Source: Acidimicrobiales bacterium (GTDB lineage Bacteria > Actinomycetota > Acidimicrobiia > Acidimicrobiales > Aldehydirespiratoraceae). Taken from it: 33,260 nucleotides of DNA. The notes beneath the pieces are model-generated. The model was not told where the DNA came from. It did no database searches and saw only the letters and a list, made by a program, of their open reading frames with translations. The first letter of the stretch is position 1; every line of letters starts with the position of its first letter. The translations under genes and the position numbers were made by a program. The stretch is taken from NCBI GenBank assembly GCA_029246685.1, contig JAQWMR010000012.1:1-33260 (forward strand). Reading direction: 5' to 3'. Positions 15,607-22,965 of the stretch are shown here, piece by piece.

Positions 15607-15965
15607 TCAGGCCGACTTGCGGACCCGGGCCGCCTTCTTGGCCGACTTTTTTGCCGCCTGTTGTTGTCCGACGACGGGGCCGGAGCCGGCACGAGGTCCT
15701 CGCTGGTCTCCCCTGCCGCCTTGCCGTCGTTCCAACCGTTGACGGGACCTTCGGTGAGGTGGTCGGTGCCCTCGGCGGGCATGTTCTCCGGCGTGCCGGC
15801 GACCACAGCACTCACGAACTTCGAGGTGTTGACCACGTGGTTCATCAGGTCGTGAACGGTGAACTGCTTGCACGGCGTCTTCATCTCACGGTGCTCGGAC
15901 GTGAGGCCGGCGACTAGGCCGTCCATGATGCCGACGGTTTCGTTGAGGGCGCCGTTGAGTTCCAT
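15607..15965 (-). CDS. TIGR03086/DinB-like protein, probably frameshifted at an A6 run
   Basis: The N-terminal 75 residues match the TIGR03086 group of the mycothiol-dependent DinB-fold superfamily: LNETVGIMDGLVAGL, then TPCKQFTVHDLMNHVVNTSKFVSAVVAGT. The usual C-terminal half of that family (total about 180 residues) is replaced by an acidic/Pro linker. The start at 15965 is fixed by AGGAG (15975-15971) five bases upstream. As read, the frame runs through an A6 tract (plus-strand T6, 15647-15652) into arginine-rich nonsense that overlaps the polymerase gene down to 15489. Adding one A would give a Lys/Ala-rich tail (QKKSAKKAARVRKSA) with a stop at 15607. That tail looks real, so I place the end there. 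Either sequencing error or true frameshift is possible. Confidence 0.6.
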
Positions 15966-16060
15966 GTGGGCTCCTGGTGAGGGGGTAGAAGCCGCAGTCT
16001 TCATCATGTGGTCCGGTTTTCAACCGAACGCACGTTTGTTTTCACCGGTCTGTCGAGCCG

Positions 16061-16915
16061 TCAGTGGTCGAGCAAGATGCGAGCGACGAGATCCTGTCCG
16101 AACGCCGTGAGGATCGCGAGATACATGAGCCCCGTCGCGGCCATCACTGCGCTGTACTCCCGCTCTTTGAGCGCGGCGCGGGTGACGAACACGAGTCCGA
16201 TGGTGGTGACGACACACGCGATCCAGAACCAACCGAGCAGGCCGTTGTAGGCGTCGTCGATCGTGCCGTTGAGCAGGGAGACCATGCCCGTCGGGATGAG
16301 CATGACGATGGTCTCCGGCACCCAGAGGACTCCGGTCCACTTCACGAGTTCGTGGATCGGGGCTCTCGCCAGGCCCGGCTGCACGAGATACCAGTGGCCG
16401 AGAAGCATTGCGTCGGTGACGACCCCGAGGAACAAGGCACTCGTGATCCCACGCACAACGCTGAGTAGCGCCGGATCACCCGCGGCGATCGATCCGAACA
16501 GCACCGCCACGAGACCGATACATGCGGCGACAAGATCGAGCACCGGCGGGAACTCCGCCGCGGACTTGTCGAAGCGTTGCTCATCGCGGTCGATGCCGGT
16601 CATCTCGGCAACCCGAGTCGTGCGCCGCTCGACCACGTCTCGCTGGCCGGCCACGCCGGCCTTGCGGCGGACGACCGAGACACCGAGCGCGACGACGCCG
16701 GCAACCACGAAGCCGATGGTGGCGATCTCTCGGGTCCACGTCGGCTCCGTCGCGAACGCCGCAACCAGCGAGCCGGCCGCGAGCGCGAGGAACGTCAGGC
16801 GCTGCAACCAGCCGTAGCCGAGCCCGACTTCACGTCGCCGGGTGGTCACCCACAGGAACAGCCATCCGCCCGCCGCCCACTGCAGGAGCACCGTCGCGCC
16901 GTCGACCCGAATCAC
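16061..16915 (-). CDS. Uncharacterised polytopic membrane protein
   Basis: This 284-residue protein has about eight hydrophobic segments in two groups. A cytosolic loop (about 90-125) rich in charged residues (RRKAGVAGQRDVVERRTTRVAEM) separates helices three and four. LFLGVVTDAMLLGHWYLVQPGL around residue 165 is its most striking motif, with a buried His-Trp-Tyr that could bind a cofactor or metal. I do not recognise the family; a role in electron transport is only a guess. The GTG at 16915 is supported by TACCTT six bases upstream. The stop is 95 bases before the TIGR03086-like start; that gap contains an inverted GGTT/AACC element but no gene. Confidence 0.72.
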   Translation of the reverse strand: MIRVDGATVLLQWAAGGWLFLWVTTRRREVGLGYGWLQRLTFLALAAGSLVAAFATEPTWTREIATIGFVVAGVVALGVSVVRRKAGVAGQRDVVERRTTRVAEMTGIDRDEQRFDKSAAEFPPVLDLVAACIGLVAVLFGSIAAGDPALLSVVRGITSALFLGVVTDAMLLGHWYLVQPGLARAPIHELVKWTGVLWVPETIVMLIPTGMVSLLNGTIDDAYNGLLGWFWIACVVTTIGLVFVTRAALKEREYSAVMAATGLMYLAILTAFGQDLVARILLDH

Positions 16916-16921
16916 GGCGTC

Positions 16922-16927
16922 AAGGTA
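16922..16927 (-). promoter_or_regulatory. Leaderless -10 hexamer (TACCTT) for the membrane-protein gene
   Basis: TACCTT on the minus strand ends six bases before the GTG at 16915. It lies in the 25-base gap after the M24 peptidase stop. Confidence 0.42.
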
Positions 16928-16940
16928 TCGCCCGGGCGGC

Positions 16941-18050
16941 TCAGGCGGTCACGACGGCGAGGTGATGATCGACCGTGTTGAGCGAGTCGGGGCCAGCCTC
17001 TGTCGCCACGACGATGTCCTCGAGCCGCATGCCGAAGCGACCCGGCATGTAGATGCCCGGTTCGATCGAGAACGCATTGCCCGCGACGAGCGGCGCCTGG
17101 TTGCCCTCGACGATGTAGGGATCCTCGTGCGCCTCGACCCCGATCCCGTGGCCGGTGCGGTGGATGAAGTAGCTGCCGAACCCCGCGTTGATGATCTTCT
17201 CCCGACCGGCGCGATCGACGTCCTGCGCCGGCGTCCCGACCGTCGCCGCCCGCACCGATGCCCCGTGCGCCTCGTGGAGCACGGCATAGGCCTCCAGGAA
17301 CTCCCGCTCGGGCCGCTCCCCCACCCACACGCAGCGGGTGATGTCGGAGCAGTAGCCGATGCCGTCGTCACCGATCATCGTTCCACCGAAGTCGCACAGG
17401 ACACCCTCGCCCTCCTGGATGACTCGATCCGCGGCTTCGTGGTGCGGCGACGCGGCGTTCTCTCCCGCCGCGACGATGGCGAAGTTCACCCGATCGTGGC
17501 CCTCATCGATGACCTGATGCCCGAGCTCGGCGGACACCCACGCCTCGGTCTTGCCGATCAGCGGAATCTCGCCTCCTTGGAGACGTGCGGCAACGCGGTC
17601 GACGGCCTGACTGGCCGCCCGAAGCCGCTCGATCTCCACCTCATCCTTCACCGAGCGGATCGGGCTCGTGATCGTGCTTGCCCGTCGGAACGATGCCCCG
17701 GGTGCTGCCGACATGAGGTCGACGAGGAAGCCGGACCACATGTGGTCCCCCACCGCGGCTGTCTCGGCGCCGCCCACCAGCCGGGCGATGATCCCGATCG
17801 GATCCTGTGTCTCGGTCCAGGGTTTGATCGAGAACACTCCCTCGCGCTCGACCACCCGAGGGGCCTCGAGCGCCGGCACGACAAGCGTCGCCGCGCCGTC
17901 ACGAGGCACGACGAGCATCGTGATCCGCTCCAGCGGCATCGCCTCATAGCCGGAGAAGTACGGCAGATCGGCCCCGACCGACAGGAGCAGCACGTCCACC
18001 CCATCTTCGGCCATGCGGGCTCGGGCGCGATCCAGGCGTTCAGCGAACAT
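16941..18050 (-). CDS. M24-family aminopeptidase (Xaa-Pro aminopeptidase-like)
   Basis: This 369-residue protein has the creatinase-type N-terminal domain (about 1-130) and a pita-bread metallopeptidase domain. The five metal ligands are visible: Asp in LCDFGGTM, Asp in YCSDITR, His in RTGHGIG, Glu in IEPGIYM and Glu in RLEDIVV. HHEAADRVI is also family-typical. It probably removes N-terminal residues ahead of proline. The start is MFAERLDRARARM at 18050; an upstream in-frame start at 18149 would run through the divergent metY promoter and is rejected. TAGCCT lies seven bases before the ATG, so the mRNA is probably leaderless. Confidence 0.93.
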   Translation of the reverse strand: MFAERLDRARARMAEDGVDVLLLSVGADLPYFSGYEAMPLERITMLVVPRDGAATLVVPALEAPRVVEREGVFSIKPWTETQDPIGIIARLVGGAETAAVGDHMWSGFLVDLMSAAPGASFRRASTITSPIRSVKDEVEIERLRAASQAVDRVAARLQGGEIPLIGKTEAWVSAELGHQVIDEGHDRVNFAIVAAGENAASPHHEAADRVIQEGEGVLCDFGGTMIGDDGIGYCSDITRCVWVGERPEREFLEAYAVLHEAHGASVRAATVGTPAQDVDRAGREKIINAGFGSYFIHRTGHGIGVEAHEDPYIVEGNQAPLVAGNAFSIEPGIYMPGRFGMRLEDIVVATEAGPDSLNTVDHHLAVVTA

Positions 18051-18057
18051 GAACGCT

Positions 18058-18063
18058 AGGCTA
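18058..18063 (-). promoter_or_regulatory. Leaderless -10 hexamer (TAGCCT) for the M24 peptidase
   Basis: TAGCCT on the minus strand ends exactly seven bases before the ATG at 18050. It faces the metY hexamer only five bases away. Confidence 0.5.
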
Positions 18064-18068
18064 GATCG

Positions 18069-18074
18069 TAGGGT
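18069..18074 (+). promoter_or_regulatory. Leaderless -10 hexamer (TAGGGT) for metY
   Basis: TAGGGT ends exactly seven bases before the ATG at 18082. Both divergent promoters fit within a 31-base intergenic region, so each -35 region lies in the opposing gene. Confidence 0.5.
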
Positions 18075-18081
18075 GACGGCC

Positions 18082-19362
18082 ATGACCGACCGCGCCTGGG
18101 GATTTCGCACCCGTGCCCTGCACGCCGGGGGCCGCCCTGATCCGACCACCGGGGCCAGAGCGGTCCCGATCTTCCAGACGTCGAGCTACGTCTTCGAGGA
18201 CACGGACGACGCCGCCGATCTCTACGCCCTCCAGAAGTACGGGATGATCTACACCCGCCTCGGCAACCCGACGACCTCCGCGTTCGAGGAACGGATCGCC
18301 AGCCTCGAGGGCGGCATCGGTGCAGTCGCCGCGGCGTCAGGGCACGCGGCCGAGTTCCTCGCCGTCACGAACCTCGCCCAGGCTGGCGACCACATCGTGG
18401 CCAGCTCCAGCCTCTACGGCGGCTCGATCACCATGTTCTCCAACACACTGGCGCGGTTCGGCATCGAGACGACCTTCGTGGACGCAGACGATGTCGACGG
18501 CTTCGCGGCTGCAATCAACGACCGAACGAAGCTCGTCTTCACCGAGACGGTGGGCAACCCATCGGGAGTCGTCGCCGACCTCGAGGCACTCGCCGACGTC
18601 GCTCATGCCGCCGGACTGCCTCTGTTCGTCGACTCCACCTTCGCAACGCCCTACCTCTGCCGCCCGATCGAATGGGGCGCTGACGTGATCATCCACTCGG
18701 CCACGAAATTCCTCGGCGGCCACGGCACGTCGATCGGCGGCGTCGTGGTCGAGGCCGGCACGTTCGACTGGGGCTCCGGCCGATTCCCCAACATGACCGA
18801 ACCCGTCGCCAGCTACAACGGGCTGCGCTGGTGGGACAATTTCGGGGAGTATGCGTTCTGTTCGAAGCTACGAGCGGAGCAGCTGCGCGACGTCGGGGCC
18901 ACACTCGCACCGTTCAACTCCTTCCTGTTCCTACAGGGCATCGAGACGCTCCCCCAGCGGATGGACGCCCACGTCGCCAATGCCCAGGCGGTCGCCGAAT
19001 GGCTCGACGCCGACCCTCGCGTCAGTTGGGTCGCCTACGCCGGCCTCCCCGACTCACCGTCCCATGCCCTCGCCCAGAAGTACCTCCCCAAGGGCCCCGG
19101 AGCCGTCTTCACGTTCGGCGTTGTCGGTGGCCGCGAGGCGGGTCAGGCGTTCATCGAGCGGCTGCAGATGATCAGCCACCTTGCCAACGTCGGCGATGCG
19201 AAGACGCTCGTCCTTCATCCCGCCTCGACGACCCACCAACAGCTGACCGACGAGCAACTGGATGCCGGCGGCGTCACCCCGGACATGGTCCGGCTCTCGG
19301 TAGGGCTCGAAGACGTGGACGACATCATCTGGGACCTCGATCAAGCTCTGGGAGGCAGCTGA
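18082..19362 (+). CDS. metY: O-acetylhomoserine aminocarboxypropyltransferase (sulfhydrylase)
   Basis: MetY is a PLP enzyme of the Cys/Met metabolism family that makes homocysteine from O-acetylhomoserine and sulfide. The 426-residue protein starts RAWGFRTRALHAGG. YTRLGNPTTSAFEERIASLEGG and the YGGS motif form the substrate and phosphate sites. VDSTFATPYLCRP contacts PLP, and IIHSATKFLGGHG carries the PLP lysine. The length (about 430) distinguishes MetY from the shorter cystathionine synthases and lyases. Its TGA overlaps the ATG of the next gene (TGATG), and a GGAGG lies just before, so the two genes are translationally coupled. No sulfur-responsive riboswitch is visible; the leaderless start leaves no room for one. 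Confidence 0.95.
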   Translation: MTDRAWGFRTRALHAGGRPDPTTGARAVPIFQTSSYVFEDTDDAADLYALQKYGMIYTRLGNPTTSAFEERIASLEGGIGAVAAASGHAAEFLAVTNLAQAGDHIVASSSLYGGSITMFSNTLARFGIETTFVDADDVDGFAAAINDRTKLVFTETVGNPSGVVADLEALADVAHAAGLPLFVDSTFATPYLCRPIEWGADVIIHSATKFLGGHGTSIGGVVVEAGTFDWGSGRFPNMTEPVASYNGLRWWDNFGEYAFCSKLRAEQLRDVGATLAPFNSFLFLQGIETLPQRMDAHVANAQAVAEWLDADPRVSWVAYAGLPDSPSHALAQKYLPKGPGAVFTFGVVGGREAGQAFIERLQMISHLANVGDAKTLVLHPASTTHQQLTDEQLDAGGVTPDMVRLSVGLEDVDDIIWDLDQALGGS

Positions 19363-19853
19363 TGGCCGAGCACGACCCCATCGACGGCTGGGAGCCCCCT
19401 GGTGCGAACGCCCGCCGGGAGATACTCGAGCGCTCCAGGTCGGTCGCAATTGTCGGCGCGTCGTCGAATGCCTCCCGCGCGAGCAACTTCGTGGCGACGT
19501 ATCTCCTCAGTCCCTCAGCCGACTTCGACGTGTTCCTCGTCAACCCTCGAGAGGACGAGATCCTCGGCCAGCTGGTCTACCCATCTCTGGAGGCGCTCCC
19601 CGTCGTACCCGACATCGTCGATGTCTTCCGCCGCAGCGACGACCTCCCCGAGATCGCCGATGAGGCCATCGCAATCGGTGCCAGGGTCTTCTGGGTCCAG
19701 CTCGGCCTCTGGAGCGCCGAGGCCGCAAGGCAATGCGTCGGCGCCGGAATCGACGTCGTCATGGACCGCTGCCTGAAGATCGAGCACGCGCGCTTCAACG
19801 GCGGCCTCCACCTCGCCGGCTTCGACACCGGCGTGATCAGCTCGAAACGCTGA
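19362..19853 (+). CDS. CoA-binding domain protein (YccU-type)
   Basis: This 163-residue protein is a single CoA-binding Rossmann domain as in YccU and the N-terminus of succinyl-CoA synthetase. SRSVAIVGASSNASRASNFVATYLL is the dinucleotide-like loop. VYPSLEALPVVPDIVDVFRRSDDLPEIADEAIAIGARVFWVQLG is diagnostic, and DVVMDRCLKIEH carries the conserved cysteine near the C-terminus. Its biochemical role is unknown in the family. Proteins of this type are recurrently encoded next to O-acetylhomoserine sulfhydrylase, as here, so a link to sulfur or methionine metabolism is plausible. The start has GGAGG (19351-19355) six bases upstream and overlaps the metY stop by one base. Its 3' end overlaps the convergent lipoyl gene by 17 bases. 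Confidence 0.9.
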   Translation: MAEHDPIDGWEPPGANARREILERSRSVAIVGASSNASRASNFVATYLLSPSADFDVFLVNPREDEILGQLVYPSLEALPVVPDIVDVFRRSDDLPEIADEAIAIGARVFWVQLGLWSAEAARQCVGAGIDVVMDRCLKIEHARFNGGLHLAGFDTGVISSKR

Positions 19854-21561
19854 CCGCTGCTTCCTGGGCGTGGTAGCTCGAGCGCGTGAGCGGCGAGGAC
19901 TCGACATGTCCGATGCCCATCGCCTCACCCGCCACCTTCCACGCCTCGAACTGCGCCGGTTCCCACCACTGAGCGACAGGCAGGTGGTGTGAAGTCGGCC
20001 GCAGGTACTGGCCGATGGTCACGATGTCGGTACCAACGGCCGCGAGGTCGCGCAGCGTCTGCTCGACCTCCACGGCCGTTTCGCCCATCCCGACGATGAT
20101 CGACGACTTGGTCGTGAGCCCCGCCGCCTTCGCCCGGGCGAGCACCGACAGCGATCGTGCGTAGCCGGCAGACGGCCGGACGGCGCGCTGAAGCCGGGCC
20201 ACGGTCTCGATGTTGTGGTTGAAAACGTCGGGCGAGGCGGCGAACAGGATGGCCAACGAGGCGGCGTCGCCCTTGACGTCGGACACCAGCGTCTCGATCT
20301 GACAGCCGGGTACCCGTTCGCGGATCGCGGCCACGACCGCTGCGACGTGAGCCGCTCCGCCGTCGTCGAGGTCATCGCGGGCGACCATGGTGATCACCGC
20401 GTGACGAAGCCCCATCAGCGCGACCGCCTCGGCGACCCGGCCCGGTTCGGCGGCGTCGGGCAACGCAGGCTTGCGGGTGTCGACGAGACAGAAGCCGCAC
20501 GCCCGGGTGCAGCGCTCGCCGAGCACCATGAAGGTGGCCGTGCCGTCGTTCCAGCACTCGGAGATGTTCGGACAGCCGGCCTCTTCGCAGACGGTGACGA
20601 GATCGAACTCGCGCATCGTCGCCTTGATACGGCGGTACTCGGGCCCGGTGTCGAGCGGTACCCGCATCCATTCGGGCTTGCGGGCCCGCAGGCGAACGGG
20701 GTCGTGCTCGGTTGCGCCCGCCTCTTCAAGCCGCGTCAGCAGCCGCACCGACGTCCCGTCGGCCTGCCCGGCGAACTCCTCGCCATGCCCCACGCCATCG
20801 CGACCGACGGGTGTGCCGGCACCCTCGCCCCGGGTGAACGGCGCGAGATCCACGGGCGCGACCCGATGCGCAACGCCGGCAGCGTCGATGGCCGCCTCGG
20901 GCATGAACCTCGCGAGGAACGCGGCGGTGGTCCGTTCGTTCAACTCGGCCGGATCGACAACCACACCCTCCTCGGCGAGCGACGTGACCCCTTTGTCGGT
21001 GATGCCGCACGGCACGATGCGGTCGAACCACGCCATGTCTGGGTCGACGTTGAGGGCGAAGCCGTGCATGGTGCGGGCTCGCCCGATGCGCACGCCGATG
21101 GCCGCGATCTTGCGGGGCCGGATGCCCTCGCCGTCGACCCACACGCCAGTGCAGCGGGGCAGTCGCCCGGCGACGACTCCGAGGTCGGAGAGCACATCGA
21201 TCAGCACCTGCTCGAGTCCCTCGACGTACGCGGCGGTGTCGGCCATGCCTCCACCCCGTTGCCCGGGGAGTGTGATGATCGGATATCCCACCAGCTGGCC
21301 GGGCCCGTGGTACGTGATGTCGCCGCCCCGGTCCGTGTCGACGACCTCGCCACCGAGGCTGCCGATTTCTGCCCGATCGAGCAGAAGATGGGCCTCGGGC
21401 GTCCGCCTGCTGACGGTGATCGTGTGCGGGTGCTCGAGCAGAAGGAGATGGTCGGCGACACCGCCGAAGAGCCCGCGCTGGAGCGCGAGGGCGTCGTGGT
21501 ACGCGACCCGCCCCAGCCACCGGACGTGGAGCGTCCGTTGAGCCGGGGTCGACGTGGTCAG
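19837..21561 (-). CDS. lipB-lipA: Bifunctional LipB-LipA: octanoyltransferase fused to lipoyl synthase
   Basis: One 574-residue frame carries both steps of lipoate assembly. LipB is about residues 11-230: LGRVAYHDALALQ, LLLEHPHTITVSRR, DRGGDITYHGPGQLVGYPI, catalytic Lys151 in RPRKIAAIGVRIGR and Cys185 in RIVPCGITDKGVTSL. A Gly/Pro-rich linker spans about 235-295. LipA is about 297-574: auxiliary cluster Cys325, Cys330 and Cys336; radical-SAM Cys351, Cys355 and Cys358 in CTRACGFC; and the terminal S-P-L-T-R-S-S-Y-H-A motif. The first ordinary start (GTG at 21291) is inside HGPGQLVGYP and would delete half of LipB. The likely start is CTG at 21561, with GGAGG four bases upstream, overlapping the E2 stop as CTGA. 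Product: octanoyl transfer, then sulfur insertion on the E2 gene's lipoyl domain. Last gene of the operon. Confidence 0.9.
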   Translation of the reverse strand: MTTSTPAQRTLHVRWLGRVAYHDALALQRGLFGGVADHLLLLEHPHTITVSRRTPEAHLLLDRAEIGSLGGEVVDTDRGGDITYHGPGQLVGYPIITLPGQRGGGMADTAAYVEGLEQVLIDVLSDLGVVAGRLPRCTGVWVDGEGIRPRKIAAIGVRIGRARTMHGFALNVDPDMAWFDRIVPCGITDKGVTSLAEEGVVVDPAELNERTTAAFLARFMPEAAIDAAGVAHRVAPVDLAPFTRGEGAGTPVGRDGVGHGEEFAGQADGTSVRLLTRLEEAGATEHDPVRLRARKPEWMRVPLDTGPEYRRIKATMREFDLVTVCEEAGCPNISECWNDGTATFMVLGERCTRACGFCLVDTRKPALPDAAEPGRVAEAVALMGLRHAVITMVARDDLDDGGAAHVAAVVAAIRERVPGCQIETLVSDVKGDAASLAILFAASPDVFNHNIETVARLQRAVRPSAGYARSLSVLARAKAAGLTTKSSIIVGMGETAVEVEQTLRDLAAVGTDIVTIGQYLRPTSHHLPVAQWWEPAQFEAWKVAGEAMGIGHVESSPLTRSSYHAQEAAVSVSS

Positions 21562-22910
21562 CGGACCTCCGCCTCCCAGTCGCGCGTCTCGATGATCTCC
21601 TTCACCCGATGCATGAAGGCCGCCGCGTAGGCGCCGTCGAACGCCCGGTGATCCCAGGCCATCGCGAGCACGCCGACAGAGTGGATCGCGATCGACTCGT
21701 TGCCGTAGTCGTCGGTGACGACCACCGGCTTGCGCTGCACCCCATCGGTGCTGAGGATCGCAACCTGCGGCTGGTTGATGATCGGGAACTGCATCATCGT
21801 GCCGTACTGACCCGCGTTGGTGAGCGTGAACGTGCCGCCGGACAGATCGTCCGGTCGGAGTTGCTTGGTGTGGGCGCGCGCGGCGACGTCGACGATGTCT
21901 CGAGCGATCTGCCGCAGTCGCTTGCCATCAGCGCTCTTCACGACAGGAGCGAGCAGACCGTCGAAGTCGATGTCGACCGCGATCGCCAGATTCACGTCCT
22001 CGTGGACGATCAGATGATCGCCGCCGAAACTCGCGTTGAGGTGCGGGTACTCGCGCAACGCATCGACCACCGCGCGAGCGATGAAGGGCAGGTACGTCAG
22101 GCTGAAGCCTTCCTCCGCCTTCCAGCCAGACTTGATGTTGCGACGGATGTGTTCGACCCGCTCGTAGTCGACCTCCATGGCGGTGAGCACGTGAGGCGAA
22201 GTCTGCTTCGACATCACCATGTGCTCGGCCGTGCGGGTGCGGATGTTGTTCAGCGGGACGATCTCGTCACGCCCACTCACGGCAGGGACCGGCGCGGCAA
22301 CCGCGGGACTTGGTGCGGCGGGCGCAGGCGGTGGTGGGGGCGGCGCAGCAGATGTCTCGGCCACCGGCGGTGAAGCGGAGGCTGCAGGGGCAGGCGCGGC
22401 CGGGGCAGGGGTCGGCGCGGCGGCGGGCGGGCCCTGCCCGGCGAGGATCACGGCCTCGACGTCGGCTCGGGTGATGCGCCCACCGATGCCGGTGCCCTCG
22501 ATTCGGGTCGGATCCAGGTTGTGGTCGGCGATCAATCGTCGGACGACGGGAGACAGCACGAGGCCGCTCTCCTCGGGCGTGGGCGGCGGCGCCGACTCGA
22601 CGGCGGGCGCCGGCGGCTCGGCGACGGGCGCGGCAGCCGGCGGCTCGGCCGCCGGCGCAGGTGCCTCGGCACCGGCGGCATCGCCGATACGAGCGAGGAC
22701 TTGGCCGACTTCGACCACATCACCCTCGAGGGCGAGGATCTCGGTGAGGACGCCGGCAACGGGTGACGGCACCTCGCTGTCGACCTTGTCGGTCGAGATC
22801 TCGAACAGGATCTCGTCCATGGCGACGGTGTCACCGATCTGCTTGAACCATTGCGTGATGGTTCCTTCAGTCACCGTCTCCCCCAGTTGGGGCATCGTGA
22901 CATCGGCCAT
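21558..22910 (-). CDS. Dihydrolipoamide acyltransferase, E2 of a 2-oxoacid dehydrogenase complex
   Basis: This E2 has one lipoyl domain (about 1-76, lipoylated Lys42 in STDKVDSE), an Ala/Pro-rich linker, and a peripheral-subunit-binding domain (LSPVVRRLIADHNLDPTRIEGTGIGGRI, about 120-150). A second longer Ala/Pro linker and a catalytic core from about 215 follow. The core has WDHRAFDGAYAA with the catalytic His and Asp. Whether it serves succinyl, acetyl or branched-chain acyl groups cannot be settled; SucB-like and actinobacterial shared E2s look alike. The ATG at 22910 is preceded by AGAGGA four bases upstream. A TTG just before is not the start. It lies between lpd and the LipB-LipA fusion, which would lipoylate it. 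Confidence 0.93.
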   Translation of the reverse strand: MADVTMPQLGETVTEGTITQWFKQIGDTVAMDEILFEISTDKVDSEVPSPVAGVLTEILALEGDVVEVGQVLARIGDAAGAEAPAPAAEPPAAAPVAEPPAPAVESAPPPTPEESGLVLSPVVRRLIADHNLDPTRIEGTGIGGRITRADVEAVILAGQGPPAAAPTPAPAAPAPAASASPPVAETSAAPPPPPPAPAAPSPAVAAPVPAVSGRDEIVPLNNIRTRTAEHMVMSKQTSPHVLTAMEVDYERVEHIRRNIKSGWKAEEGFSLTYLPFIARAVVDALREYPHLNASFGGDHLIVHEDVNLAIAVDIDFDGLLAPVVKSADGKRLRQIARDIVDVAARAHTKQLRPDDLSGGTFTLTNAGQYGTMMQFPIINQPQVAILSTDGVQRKPVVVTDDYGNESIAIHSVGVLAMAWDHRAFDGAYAAAFMHRVKEIIETRDWEAEVR

Positions 22911-22939
22911 CAATTCCTCTTTCGGGACCGCGCGGGCAT
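22910..22939 (-). CDS. Leaderless nine-residue upstream ORF overlapping the E2 start
   Basis: Between lpd and the E2 gene, an ATG at 22939 opens a nine-codon frame reading MPARSRKRN. It ends in TGA whose A is the A of the E2 ATG (TGATG). The ATG has TACCAT exactly seven bases upstream, so it is placed like the leaderless starts in this window. The E2 ribosome site (AGAGGA) lies within its last codons. It could deliver ribosomes to the E2 start by coupled termination and restart. The peptide is strongly basic. Evidence is positional only. Confidence 0.4.
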   Translation of the reverse strand: MPARSRKRN

Positions 22940-22946
22940 CGCTTGG

Positions 22947-22952
22947 ATGGTA
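22947..22952 (-). promoter_or_regulatory. Internal -10 hexamer (TACCAT) upstream of the E2 gene
   Basis: TACCAT on the minus strand ends seven bases before the upstream-ORF ATG at 22939 and lies in the lpd-E2 gap. It would let E2 and LipB-LipA be transcribed separately from lpd. Confidence 0.4.
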
Positions 22953-22965
22953 TTGCGCTGGGCGG

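Noticed and set aside
18051..18149. N-terminal extension of the M24 peptidase to 18149
   Set aside because: It would read antisense through the metY start and both promoters; homologues begin near MFAERL.
22270..22700. Repetitive GCC/GGC tract in the E2 gene as a repeat element
   Set aside because: It encodes the normal Ala/Pro linkers between lipoyl, binding and catalytic domains.
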